61,215 nucleotides of DNA from an uncultured Bacilli bacterium (GTDB lineage: Bacteria > Bacillota_I > Bacilli_A > RF39 > UBA660), in contig CANQPC010000005.1 of the NCBI GenBank assembly GCA_947625625.1, positions 1-61,215 of the forward strand, in the 5' to 3' direction. Under the pieces are notes generated by a model, which was not told where the DNA came from, searched no databases, and saw nothing but the letters and a program-made list of their open reading frames with translations. The position numbers and the translations under genes were made by a program. Below are positions 26,688-34,738 of the stretch, piece after piece; positions within the stretch are counted from its first letter, which is position 1, and every line of letters begins with the position of its first letter.

Positions 26688-27166
26688 CTTCCATGTCCTC
26701 TTTTTACATCATCATCTAAAGCAAATCTTTCGAACATTTCCAGCATCATTCTTTCTCTATTTCTTTTATTAATAAGATACAGTTTAGAACGATAGCCATT
26801 TATTATAATTTCTAATTTTTCGAGTGTTAAATTAGCATATTCTTTACCTAAATATTTAATATAATTATTTATAATATTTAGTTTAAGTCTTTCGGCTTCG
26901 ACTAACTTATCACGTACTCTAATACCACCGTCGTCATCATCACCATCTATGGTATTTAAATCATTTAATAACTTACTTATTTTAAGCTCAACTTTCTTTT
27001 TAATTAGCTTTTCTGTCAAAGTCGGAGAGACAAAGACAATTTTATTTACTTCGATAGCATCTTTTTTCTTAACTTTAGGATTTACTTGGTAGCCTTTATT
27101 CTTATCGAACTCTAAATAGAGAATTTCTCCACTTTTATTATCTTTACTGACGAAATAATTACTCAT
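26684..27166 (-). CDS. Conserved-looking hypothetical protein downstream of trmD
   Basis: A 160-residue charged, soluble protein. The N-terminal third is beta-like (NYFVSKDNKSGEILYLEFDKNKGYQVNPKVKKKDAIEVNKIVFVSP). An acidic DGDDDDGG loop follows, and the rest is helical and rich in Arg, Leu and Lys. It overlaps trmD by 8 nt with a GGAGGAG ribosome site inside trmD, so it is co-translated with it. I do not recognise the family. Coupling to a tRNA methyltransferase could mean an RNA-related role, but that is only context. Confidence 0.6.
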   Translation of the reverse strand: MSNYFVSKDNKSGEILYLEFDKNKGYQVNPKVKKKDAIEVNKIVFVSPTLTEKLIKKKVELKISKLLNDLNTIDGDDDDGGIRVRDKLVEAERLKLNIINNYIKYLGKEYANLTLEKLEIIINGYRSKLYLINKRNRERMMLEMFERFALDDDVKRGHGR

Positions 27167-27833
27167 GCTCTCCTCCTAACAAATCAGGTCTATTTTCTTT
27201 AGTTATTCTAATTCTTTCTTCCATACGATATTTTTCAATATTTGCATGATGTCCGCTCAAAAGAACTTCCGGTACTTTCATACCTCGATATTCGAATGGT
27301 TTCGTATAATTAGGATAATCTAATAGTCCATCATTAAAGCTTTCTGTTTCCAGTGAACCGCTAGTAATAACGCCATCTAATAGTCTGATAACTGAATCGA
27401 GAACAACCATCGAAGGTAACTCTCCTCCTGTCAGAATGTAATCGCCAATTGATATTTCGAGGTCGACAATACTTTTTATTCGCTCGTCAAATCCTTCGTA
27501 GTGGCCGCATAAAATTATTAAATGTTTTTTTGATGATAGATCGAAGGCTGTTTTTTGTTTGTAAACTTTTCCAGAAGGAGTCATCATAATGATATATGAA
27601 TCGGGAGTCTTTAAATCATCAACGGCTCGAAAAATAGGATCGCACATCAGAACCATACCATTTCCACCGCCATAAGGATAATCGTCGACTTGGTTGTTGT
27701 TATAGACAGTATAATCTCTAATATTATGAATATTAACAGTAACTTTTTTACTTTCAATAGCCCTTTTGATAATTGACTCACTTAAAAAATTATCATACAT
27801 ATTAGGAAATAATGTAAGGACATCAATCTTCAT
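27159..27833 (-). CDS. trmD: tRNA (guanine37-N1)-methyltransferase TrmD
   Basis: A 224-residue SPOUT-class enzyme that methylates G37 of tRNAs to prevent +1 frameshifting. Diagnostic blocks are MKIDVLTLFPNMYDNFL, DDYPYGGGNGMVLMCDPIF, LILCGHYEGFDERI, and SIGDYILTGGELPSMVVLDSVIRLLDGV, the last forming the trefoil-knot SAM pocket. I use the ATG at 27833, preceded by AGAAGG, not the TTG at 27851. The usual rpsP partner is absent; rimM is nearby but separated by an unknown gene with its own promoter. Confidence 0.96.
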   Translation of the reverse strand: MKIDVLTLFPNMYDNFLSESIIKRAIESKKVTVNIHNIRDYTVYNNNQVDDYPYGGGNGMVLMCDPIFRAVDDLKTPDSYIIMMTPSGKVYKQKTAFDLSSKKHLIILCGHYEGFDERIKSIVDLEISIGDYILTGGELPSMVVLDSVIRLLDGVITSGSLETESFNDGLLDYPNYTKPFEYRGMKVPEVLLSGHHANIEKYRMEERIRITKENRPDLLGGEHE

Positions 27834-27920
27834 AACATTACCTTCTTTCAATTAACTACTATTATAATATAAGATGAAATAATTGTAAAGTATTGATAGT
27901 AGAGATTACTCGAAAATAAA

Positions 27921-27988
27921 CTAATAAAAAAATCAAAATTTATTTGATGTTTCCTATAGGAATTTACAACAAAGCTTTTGATTTTCAT
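27921..27988 (-). terminator. Long terminator-like hairpin with an internal palindrome
   Basis: On the minus strand AAAATCAAAA pairs with TTTTGATTTT, followed by T7. The roughly 40-nt interior pairs further and centres on the perfect 12-bp palindrome TTCCTATAGGAA. It lies directly after the stop codon of the gene at 27988. Confidence 0.6.
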
Positions 27989-28560
27989 TATCTATATCGT
28001 ATTTTCTTTTTTGTATTTATTTTAAAATCTTTTTGCATTTTTTTGGGTTTTATAACATGAGAAATGAGATTTAATTTGACATTTCCTTCTTCATCTTCTG
28101 GCAAAAAGGAAAATTTTCTCTCTTCTTTTTTGGTATCGATAGTAAGATAAGAAATTTCGTCTTTATAATTACGGTTTTCTAGTATTATTCGGGCATCAAT
28201 ATTAGCACATACAAAATAACAATCAAACGATTTATTATATTCATCATACCTACTAAGTAGGCATGTTTCATTGTTATCAATACCAGCAAGTGATAGTATT
28301 TCACTAAATTTTCTATTTATCATTTCTTTCTTACCATTGGAAATATGCTTCATTCGAAGAATTTCTTGGACGCTAAGGTCGGTATTAGTTAACATTCCGT
28401 ATTTTCTTTGCTTTCTTTTGGCGGGCAGTACTTCGAGCCACTGTCCGAGGCCGACGATAAGTCTTAAGTTATCACATATAACAGTAGGATGTTTCTTTTC
28501 TCCACTATCTTTAGCTTCAACCTGTCTTTCCCACCCTGTTTTTTTATTTTCTTCTTTCAT
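27988..28560 (-). CDS. Hypothetical protein with its own SigA-type promoter
   Basis: A 190-residue basic protein with no signal or membrane segment. It has a central region rich in Lys/Arg ('EVLPAKRKQRKYGML'), a stretch with several cysteines ('DNNETCLLSRYDEYNKSFDCYFVCANI'), and a strongly basic tail. I use the ATG at 28560, preceded by AGGGGG; an earlier ATG at 28620 lies upstream of the promoter. A clear promoter and a large terminator make it an independent unit inside the trmD/rimM area. Family not recognised; the basic regions could bind nucleic acid. Confidence 0.6.
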   Translation of the reverse strand: MKEENKKTGWERQVEAKDSGEKKHPTVICDNLRLIVGLGQWLEVLPAKRKQRKYGMLTNTDLSVQEILRMKHISNGKKEMINRKFSEILSLAGIDNNETCLLSRYDEYNKSFDCYFVCANIDARIILENRNYKDEISYLTIDTKKEERKFSFLPEDEEGNVKLNLISHVIKPKKMQKDFKINTKKKIRYR

Positions 28561-28581
28561 TTTATGTCCCCCTGTAACTTC

Positions 28582-28611
28582 ATTATAAAGTATTAATTCC
28601 AAGCTTGTCAA
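28582..28611 (-). promoter_or_regulatory. SigA-type promoter of the 27988 gene
   Basis: On the minus strand perfect consensus hexamers TTGACA (28606-28611) and TATAAT (28582-28587) are separated by 18 bp, about 22 nt before the start codon. This is the strongest SigA promoter I noticed in the window. Confidence 0.75.
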
Positions 28612-28651
28612 GGTAGACATTAGAAATTTTATATTAAAAATAATTAGCTAA

Positions 28652-29146
28652 TTAATCAGAAAATAAGCCTTCAATGTCTTTGATGTATATTTTTTTATCT
28701 TCGATATCGATTTTATCAATTAAGTTAGAGTTATAGGGAATTAAATAAGTCTTACCATTATTTTGAATATTAATAAGAGTATTTTTGGCATATCTTTCAA
28801 TATTTTTAACAGTACCTCTATCTTTATTCTCGTATATAGCGGTTAATCCTATTATATCTTCATCTAAGTAAACGCCAGCATCTAGTTTAATATCATCCTT
28901 ACAAACGTAGACTTTTTGTCCTTTGTATTTTAATACTTCATTGATATTATTGTAATCTTTCATAGTTATCATATCAAAATTTTTATGCTGACGGTATGTA
29001 TTTATTATTTCTCTATTTACTTTATTGATATAGATAGGCATATCTTTTTTAAAAACTTTATCTTTATATGGAAACTTAGAAATAATTCTAAGTTCTCCTT
29101 TAATACCATGGGTATTGACTATTTTACCTATTTTGATTAGATTCAT
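28652..29146 (-). CDS. rimM: Ribosome maturation factor RimM
   Basis: A 164-residue protein that binds S19 and helps mature the head of the 30S subunit. The N-terminal MNLIKIGKIVNTHGIKGELRIISKFPYKD is the RimM signature. The C-terminal PRC-barrel reads LIGLTAIYENKDRGTVKNIERYAKN...LIPYNSNLIDKIDIEDKKIYI. Start at 29146, seven bases after AGGTG. Its first codons overlap the end of the upstream SpoU methyltransferase gene by 23 nt, so the two are coupled. Confidence 0.9.
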   Translation of the reverse strand: MNLIKIGKIVNTHGIKGELRIISKFPYKDKVFKKDMPIYINKVNREIINTYRQHKNFDMITMKDYNNINEVLKYKGQKVYVCKDDIKLDAGVYLDEDIIGLTAIYENKDRGTVKNIERYAKNTLINIQNNGKTYLIPYNSNLIDKIDIEDKKIYIKDIEGLFSD

Positions 29147-29870
29147 TATTATACACCTCATATAAAATAATAGAAGAAGCTACGGCAACATTTAAGCTTT
29201 CGACTTGATTACTTATTTTAATATAAATATTTTCATCGCATAGCTTACTTAATTTTTCTGACATTCCCTGTCCTTCATTTCCCATGATAATTGCATACTT
29301 CGAAGGAATAGTAACTTTTCTTATATCACGACCTCCATCAACTTTCGTACCAAATATCTGATATTTCTCTTTTTTTAATGATTCGATAAATGGTTCTAAG
29401 TCACGGACAATAATATTCAAATGGAAAATCATTCCTTTCGTAGCACGAATAACTTTGGGATTGTATAAATCTACTGTTTTAGGACTTAGAACTAAAGTAT
29501 CAACTCCAAAAGCAAGCGAAGACCTAATTATCGTTCCGAGATTACCGGGATCTTGAATATCTTCGAGAATGAGAACTTTATTACCAGTCTCTCTCTCTTC
29601 TTTTTTATACACTACTGCCATAATTTTTGGTGGGCTTTCCATACTTGATAATTTTTTCATAACATTAGAAGTTACATAAGTAATATTTCCATCATAGTTA
29701 AAATCAAGTTTATCGACCGCTATTAATTCTTTTACTAAGCCTTCTAAAAGAGCTTCTTTAATAAGGTGTTCTCCTTCGATAAGAAAAGTATTAGTAATAT
29801 CGCGGTACTTTTTCTCTTTTAATTTATTTATTTCTTTAATATGTTCGTTATTTAAAGATGTTATAATCAT
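29124..29870 (-). CDS. SpoU/TrmH-family RNA 2'-O-methyltransferase
   Basis: A 248-residue rRNA or tRNA ribose methyltransferase of the SPOUT class. The N-terminal substrate-binding domain (FLIEGEHLIKEALLEGL) is followed by the three SpoU motifs: DPGNLGTIIRSSLAFGVD, IMGNEGQGMS, and QVESLNVAVASSIILYEVYN. The exact target is not readable; family members modify 23S rRNA or tRNA. It overlaps rimM. Confidence 0.9.
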   Translation of the reverse strand: MIITSLNNEHIKEINKLKEKKYRDITNTFLIEGEHLIKEALLEGLVKELIAVDKLDFNYDGNITYVTSNVMKKLSSMESPPKIMAVVYKKEERETGNKVLILEDIQDPGNLGTIIRSSLAFGVDTLVLSPKTVDLYNPKVIRATKGMIFHLNIIVRDLEPFIESLKKEKYQIFGTKVDGGRDIRKVTIPSKYAIIMGNEGQGMSEKLSKLCDENIYIKISNQVESLNVAVASSIILYEVYNNESNQNR

Positions 29871-29924
29871 AAATTTATTCCTTTCTTTAAATATATTATA
29901 TAATAAATATTTGTAATTTACAAA

Positions 29925-29959
29925 TTAAAAAAAGAAAGATCAAATACTTATCTTTCTAA
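29925..29959 (-). terminator. Terminator of yneF
   Basis: On the minus strand AGAAAGAT pairs with ATCTTTCT, followed by T7, at the end of the tkt-sirA-yneF unit. Confidence 0.75.
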
Positions 29960-29963
29960 AATA

Positions 29964-30173
29964 TTACATAAATTTATTCATTTGTTTCATCATCTGATTA
30001 ACTTGTTTTTGAGAAGGTGTTCTTCCCATACTACTCATCATTGTTCTAATCATCTGTTCGTTAATAGGTGGATTTTTCTTAAGCTCCTTCTTCATTAATT
30101 TGCGGGCAATAAGAAATCCTATTACTAGACCTATTATTAATCCAAATACTACATATAATATGTCCCAAAGCAT
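29964..30173 (-). CDS. yneF: YneF/UPF0154 membrane protein
   Basis: A 69-residue single-pass membrane protein of the UPF0154 family. [65 protein letters not shown] is a typical family sequence with the conserved GRTPSQ motif. Function unknown. I use the ATG at 30173, preceded by AGGAG. It follows sirA by 24 nt, exactly the Bacillus tkt-yneE(sirA)-yneF order. Confidence 0.9.
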   Translation of the reverse strand: MLWDILYVVFGLIIGLVIGFLIARKLMKKELKKNPPINEQMIRTMMSSMGRTPSQKQVNQMMKQMNKFM

Positions 30174-30197
30174 AATATTCTTCCTCTCCTTCAATTT

Positions 30198-30641
30198 CTA
30201 TTGTACTATTAATTCTTTACTTTGTAAAGAACTTAACTTTAGTTTACTGAGCCAGAAATAATCGTAGTTTTCGAAATCGCATACAAATAAGTTGTCATTA
30301 TAAGTATTTAAAATATCAAAAAAGCGAGAATAATTATTGCTAGTCTTAAGTTTAATATTATAATTATTTATAGTCATAATACTATTTTCGATATTATTTA
30401 GATAATGTATATTATCTTCTCTTTTATACCCATATTTAAACTTGTATTCATAACTAATATATTCATTTATCATTATTTTATTAAAAGGATTTATAATTTG
30501 CTCGATTATTCCATAATTTTTAATTAGTGAGTTATCTTTAGTACGATATATTTCTTCAAATATTTTATACATTTTATATGGCTTATTTTTATACATATAT
30601 TTGTAGTATTTATTGACATTAAAAATATAGTATGTTCGCAT
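30198..30641 (-). CDS. sirA: Sporulation inhibitor of replication SirA (YneE)
   Basis: A 147-residue protein resembling SirA, which binds DnaA domain I at the onset of sporulation and stops new rounds of replication. The N-terminal MRTYYIFNVNKYYKYMYKNKPYKMYKIFEEIYRTKDN corresponds to Bacillus 'MRTYYLY.I......YFGRESKMYELF.EY..T.N', and the C-terminal FVCDFENYDYFWLSKLKL matches 'FAIDFEN.RYGWLNPIKL'. The tkt-sirA-yneF synteny strongly supports the call despite divergence. A Spo0A-box-like sequence lies just upstream. Confidence 0.82.
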   Translation of the reverse strand: MRTYYIFNVNKYYKYMYKNKPYKMYKIFEEIYRTKDNSLIKNYGIIEQIINPFNKIMINEYISYEYKFKYGYKREDNIHYLNNIENSIMTINNYNIKLKTSNNYSRFFDILNTYNDNLFVCDFENYDYFWLSKLKLSSLQSKELIVQ

Positions 30642-30663
30642 ATCTAATCACCAGTATTAGTCT

Positions 30664-30693
30664 AACATACTATATTTATTTTTTTATGTCGAA
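30664..30693 (-). promoter_or_regulatory. Candidate Spo0A-controlled promoter of sirA
   Basis: On the minus strand TCGACA (30687-30692) and TATGTT (30664-30669) are 17 bp apart. The -35 lies inside TTCGACA, the reverse complement of the Spo0A box core TGTCGAA (30687-30693). In Bacillus sirA is activated by phosphorylated Spo0A. The match is short, and TCGA is common in this genome, so this is suggestive only. Confidence 0.38.
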
Positions 30694-32664
30694 TTATAAG
30701 CTGTTTTTAATTTTTATAACTAAATCTTGAATATCATATTCAAAATAGTTTAATACGTCTTCTTCACTACCACTCTTTCCAAACTTCGTTACACCGATAA
30801 AATCTTCCTCCGAAGATATAAGTTTAAACCAGTTTGCATCATTGGAAAGTTCGATTACCATACGACGATATCCTGTCGGAAGAACTTGTTCTTGATAGTC
30901 TTTACTTTGTTTTAAAAAGATATTTAAATTTGGCATCGAAACAACTCTAGCTTCAATATAATTCTTTAGTAGTTCCTCTTTAATTTTGATAGCTAGCGAT
31001 ACTTCACTACCAGTAGCTATTATTATTAAATCGAGTCTCGTTTTAACTTCGCTAATTATATAACCGCCACGAATAACTTTCTTAGCACTAGTGTATTTCA
31101 TCGTCTCTGTTCGGCCACGAGGAAGTACCAAAGCACAAGGTCCTCCTTCTTTTAAAATGTTAGTCCAAGAGCCAATTAACTCCTTATAGTCGCATGGGCG
31201 ATATACTGTAAATTCGGGAATACTGCGGAGCATTCCTAACTGTTCGATAGGCTGATGGGTAGGACCATCTTCACCTACTCTAATACTGTCATGAGTAAAT
31301 ATATAAGTTACGGGAAGATGCATCATGGCCGATAATCTAATCGATGGTTTCATATAATCTGAAAAAGCTAGAAAAGTACTTACGTAAGGTCTTAGATTAG
31401 ATAAAGCAAGTCCATTGGCTATGGCTGCCATTGCATTTTCTCTTACTCCAAAATAAATATTTCTACCAGCATAATTATCTTCTGTCAATTCTTTTTTTCC
31501 TTTGAGATATGTCTTCGTACTACATAACAAGTCGGCACTTCCACCGAGAAAACTTTGAATAAAGGTTCCTATAACATTCATAATTTGATAATTAATATCG
31601 CGCATTGGTTTATCTTCAAAAATTTTACTAGCATCGATGACAGATTCGATATCGAGAGAAATATCTTCATTATCAATAATAAGATTTAGAGAATCTTTTT
31701 CACTATCTGTCGAATTAGCAATATACATTTCATATTCTGAATACCATTCGCGGTAATAATCTTCCGTTCCCTCTTTGATAAATCTTAAAAGATCATTTCG
31801 GCATGTCTCATCATATGTAAAAGGTTTATCTCCCTTTAATGATAGGCGAATATTTTCTAAGTCTTCTTTTTCTAAAGCTCCCGAATGGACTTTATTTGTT
31901 CCCTCGTATTTGGAATATTTACCGATAGTGGTATTTATTTCGATAAGAACGGGACATTTACTCTTTTTAGCTTTATCGATAGCACTGGAAATATCCGCTA
32001 CTGAATCGCCATTTTTAACATAAATTACTTCCCAGCCCATGCTGTCAAAACGTGAGGCAACATCTTCAGTAAAGGATTTATCTCTCGCTCCATCAGCTGT
32101 CACATTATTAGAATCATATAATACAATTAAATTATCTAAGCCGAGTGTTCCCGCTAGAGAGGCCGCTTCGTACGATATTCCTTCCATTAAATCACCATCG
32201 GAGCAAAGGCAATAAATATAGTAATCAAAAAGAGTATTTTTCTTGCGATTGAAAGTAGCTTCGAGATTTTTTTCGGCTATAGCCATTCCTACCGAAGTAG
32301 CAAATCCTTCTCCTAATGGACCTGTCGTCATTTCAATACGATTATTTAAGTTATATTCAGGATGACCGCTTAATGGTGAACCAATCTTTCGAAAATTTTT
32401 TAATTCTTCAATATTATATTCATCTAGGCAATAAAATAAAGTAGCATATAATAAAGCTGAACCATGCCCTGCCGATATAACAAGTCGGTCCCTATTACAC
32501 CATTCTTTTCGTTCTAAATCAAACTTTAAATGATATGTAAATAATGTAAATAATGTTGGAGCGGCTCCAAGGGCAATGCCAGGATGACCGCTGGCAGCAG
32601 AATCAATCATATCGAGAGCTAAAAGTCTAATATCATTAACCATTCTTTTTTCATTTAATTTCAT
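30694..32664 (-). CDS. tkt: Transketolase
   Basis: A 656-residue thiamine-diphosphate enzyme of the non-oxidative pentose phosphate pathway that moves two-carbon ketol units. Visible features are DSAASGHPGIALGAAP, the ThDP-binding CSDGDLMEGISYEAASLAGTLGLDNLIVLYDSNNVTADG, the central-domain GVRENAMAAIANGLALS, FTHDSIRVGEDGPTHQPIEQL and a C-terminal domain (IIATGSEVSLAIKI). The length is normal. It leads the tkt-sirA-yneF group. Confidence 0.96.
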   Translation of the reverse strand: MKLNEKRMVNDIRLLALDMIDSAASGHPGIALGAAPTLFTLFTYHLKFDLERKEWCNRDRLVISAGHGSALLYATLFYCLDEYNIEELKNFRKIGSPLSGHPEYNLNNRIEMTTGPLGEGFATSVGMAIAEKNLEATFNRKKNTLFDYYIYCLCSDGDLMEGISYEAASLAGTLGLDNLIVLYDSNNVTADGARDKSFTEDVASRFDSMGWEVIYVKNGDSVADISSAIDKAKKSKCPVLIEINTTIGKYSKYEGTNKVHSGALEKEDLENIRLSLKGDKPFTYDETCRNDLLRFIKEGTEDYYREWYSEYEMYIANSTDSEKDSLNLIIDNEDISLDIESVIDASKIFEDKPMRDINYQIMNVIGTFIQSFLGGSADLLCSTKTYLKGKKELTEDNYAGRNIYFGVRENAMAAIANGLALSNLRPYVSTFLAFSDYMKPSIRLSAMMHLPVTYIFTHDSIRVGEDGPTHQPIEQLGMLRSIPEFTVYRPCDYKELIGSWTNILKEGGPCALVLPRGRTETMKYTSAKKVIRGGYIISEVKTRLDLIIIATGSEVSLAIKIKEELLKNYIEARVVSMPNLNIFLKQSKDYQEQVLPTGYRRMVIELSNDANWFKLISSEEDFIGVTKFGKSGSEEDVLNYFEYDIQDLVIKIKNSL

Positions 32665-32779
32665 ATTCCCTACCTACCTTATAATTTAATTATAGCAGAA
32701 AAGATAAGAAATAGAAAGAAAAATTTGCTTGCTGACACTTTTTCCCGAATATTTACTTAACTTTTTTGGATTAATATGC

Positions 32780-32785
32780 TATAAT
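32780..32785 (+). promoter_or_regulatory. -10 element of tRNA-Ser
   Basis: A perfect TATAAT lies 9 bp before the tRNA start. The -35 region is weak (TTAACT at 17 bp). Confidence 0.45.
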
Positions 32786-32794
32786 TATCTAAAC

Positions 32795-32882
32795 GGAGAG
32801 ATGTCCGAGCGGTTTAAGGTGTAGCTCTCGAAAAGCTATGAACTATTTGGTTCCGAGGGTTCGAATCCCTCTCTCTCCGCCA
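32795..32882 (+). tRNA. tRNA-Ser(CGA)
   Basis: An 88-nt class II tRNA with encoded CCA. The acceptor GGAGAGA pairs with TCTCTCC. The anticodon stem TAGCT/AGCTA encloses loop CTCGAAA, giving anticodon CGA for codon UCG. A long variable arm (GAACTATTTGGTTC) and the T arm GAGGGTTCGAATCCCTC are present. It is followed by a terminator shared with the convergent kinase gene. Confidence 0.95.
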
Positions 32883-32890
32883 ATAAAAAA

Positions 32891-32930
32891 TTAATAGACA
32901 AGTATTTACAAGTACTTGTCTATTTTTTCA
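32891..32930. terminator. Bidirectional terminator after tRNA-Ser
   Basis: The stem AATAGACAAGTA / TACTTGTCTATT is followed by T on the plus strand and flanked by A on the other side. It overlaps the stop codon of the convergent histidine kinase gene. Confidence 0.8.
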
Positions 32931-34714
32931 AATATTTTATCTTTATCAATAGGTTTAAGTATAAAATCATCAAATCCATATTTTAAATATTTATCGTCGT
33001 ATTCATAACTATTATTCTTGGTAAGTAATAATACTGGTGTATTAAAGCTTCTTATCTCCTTTAATTTACTGATGACATCGATACCACTTAATGGTTTCAT
33101 TTCTTCATCTAATAAAATTAAATCATACTTTTCTTTGTTTCTTATTTTATCTAAGCATTCTTTACCAGTCATAACTATATCAAGATTAATATTTGATTCA
33201 TCAAAAATCTTTTTAAATATCTTACAGCTTGCTTCGCTATCGTCGACGATTAGAATATCTTTTTTATCGTAAACTTTTTCATATTTTTTCAAATTTCCTT
33301 CTTCTTCAGAAATTTTTTGGTCGAGGACTATTTTTATCGTCGTTCCTTTTCCAAAAATACTAGTTGGTATAATCGTACCACCAATCAAAGTAATTAGTTT
33401 ACGGGCATTATATAAGTTATCACTTAAATTTGTTCCTTCTCTTTCTTCATCATTCTTACTTACGAAAATACGATTTAGTTCTTCAGATTTAATTCCAGTT
33501 CCAGAATCTTCGACAGCAATAATTAATCTGCATATATCTCTTTTCTTGATAACGTTTACACGAAGTTCAATATAACCTTTTTCAGTATATTTATAAGCAT
33601 TATCAATAATAGTAGTTAAGGCCTTCTTTAGGTTAATACTATCTCCATATAAATATTCAGGAATATCACTGGCAATATTTAGTCTAAAAGCAAGACCTTT
33701 ATTCTCACATTTATTCTTATACATCGAGTATACTTCACGAATAATATTCTTTACACTATATTTTTCATTATATATTTTAATATTACTACTGTCTACTTGT
33801 GAAATATCGAGTATCTCATTAGTCATAGTTGTAAATTTAGCTGTGCTAGCTTTTATCTCTCGAGCAGAATTACTAATATTTTCAATATTTACTTTATTGT
33901 CATCTGTTTCATTTAAAATAAAATCAGCTTCTAAATCTATATCTCTAATAATGCCTCTTATTTCATTAGTCATATTATACAAGAACATCATTTTATCTTC
34001 ATTAGAGCTATCTGATATTTCTTTAGCTTTATGAAGTTCTTCTAATACTTTGGTATCGGGATTTTCAATCGTATGATACATAATAAGTGCGATAAATATT
34101 AAAACTGGATTAATTAAATAATTCAAAGAAGGAACTAGCATTTGGGTAATTAATGTAATAGTTCCTAATAAAATTAATAAATAAACAGGAACATATTTTT
34201 TATTTTTAAGGCTTTTATAATTTAAAATCAAAGAAACTATTTCAACAATAAAGCCAACAGCAAACATCGTATAATTGAACATGACACTAGGTCCTGTTGC
34301 AATAGCTTCACCATTTGGAGTTACACTGACATTAGTTGGTAATATAACAATTACTAATATGCTAATTGTTATAATAATTGTAAATATTTTTTTAAGTTTT
34401 TTTAACTTTTCTTTGTGTTTTAAAGATATATACATAATATAGAATGTAAATATAGCTATCCAAAGAAATAAACTTACAAGATAAAATTTATTAAATAATA
34501 TAACAACAGTTTTGTCAAAAGGAATAATTGGTGTAACGACAAGTCCCAAGATTAAACCACTAAGTGACATAAATAAATTGACGAAAAGAAAGATACTATA
34601 TGTTCTATCTTCTACCTGTCCTAATCTTTTTTTACTCCAAAAAACAATAGATGTCGAAAATAAAACTAAGAATGAGTATATATTGACAATTAAAAAACCT
34701 TGCATATTTTCCAA
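32906..34714 (-). CDS. Hybrid histidine kinase-like protein lacking the phospho-acceptor His
   Basis: A 602-residue membrane protein with seven or so N-terminal transmembrane helices (residues 8-212), then DHp, HATPase and receiver domains. The H-box, normally F..NMSHEIR.P, reads FLYNMTNEIRG, with Asn250 (codon AAT) in place of His. The N-box (DNAYKYT, 371-377) and G1 (DSGTGI) remain. The G2 segment (EGTNLSDNLYNARKL) is degenerate. The receiver keeps its acidic pair, acceptor Asp536 (LILLDEEM), Thr565 and Lys587. It is probably a pseudokinase sensor. It starts at TTG with GGAGTG upstream and lies 24 nt downstream of an AMP-forming ligase gene, so the two likely form an operon. Confidence 0.85.
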   Translation of the reverse strand: MENMQGFLIVNIYSFLVLFSTSIVFWSKKRLGQVEDRTYSIFLFVNLFMSLSGLILGLVVTPIIPFDKTVVILFNKFYLVSLFLWIAIFTFYIMYISLKHKEKLKKLKKIFTIIITISILVIVILPTNVSVTPNGEAIATGPSVMFNYTMFAVGFIVEIVSLILNYKSLKNKKYVPVYLLILLGTITLITQMLVPSLNYLINPVLIFIALIMYHTIENPDTKVLEELHKAKEISDSSNEDKMMFLYNMTNEIRGIIRDIDLEADFILNETDDNKVNIENISNSAREIKASTAKFTTMTNEILDISQVDSSNIKIYNEKYSVKNIIREVYSMYKNKCENKGLAFRLNIASDIPEYLYGDSINLKKALTTIIDNAYKYTEKGYIELRVNVIKKRDICRLIIAVEDSGTGIKSEELNRIFVSKNDEEREGTNLSDNLYNARKLITLIGGTIIPTSIFGKGTTIKIVLDQKISEEEGNLKKYEKVYDKKDILIVDDSEASCKIFKKIFDESNINLDIVMTGKECLDKIRNKEKYDLILLDEEMKPLSGIDVISKLKEIRSFNTPVLLLTKNNSYEYDDKYLKYGFDDFILKPIDKDKIFEKIDKYL

Positions 34715-34738
34715 AATATATCACACTCCAACTGAATA

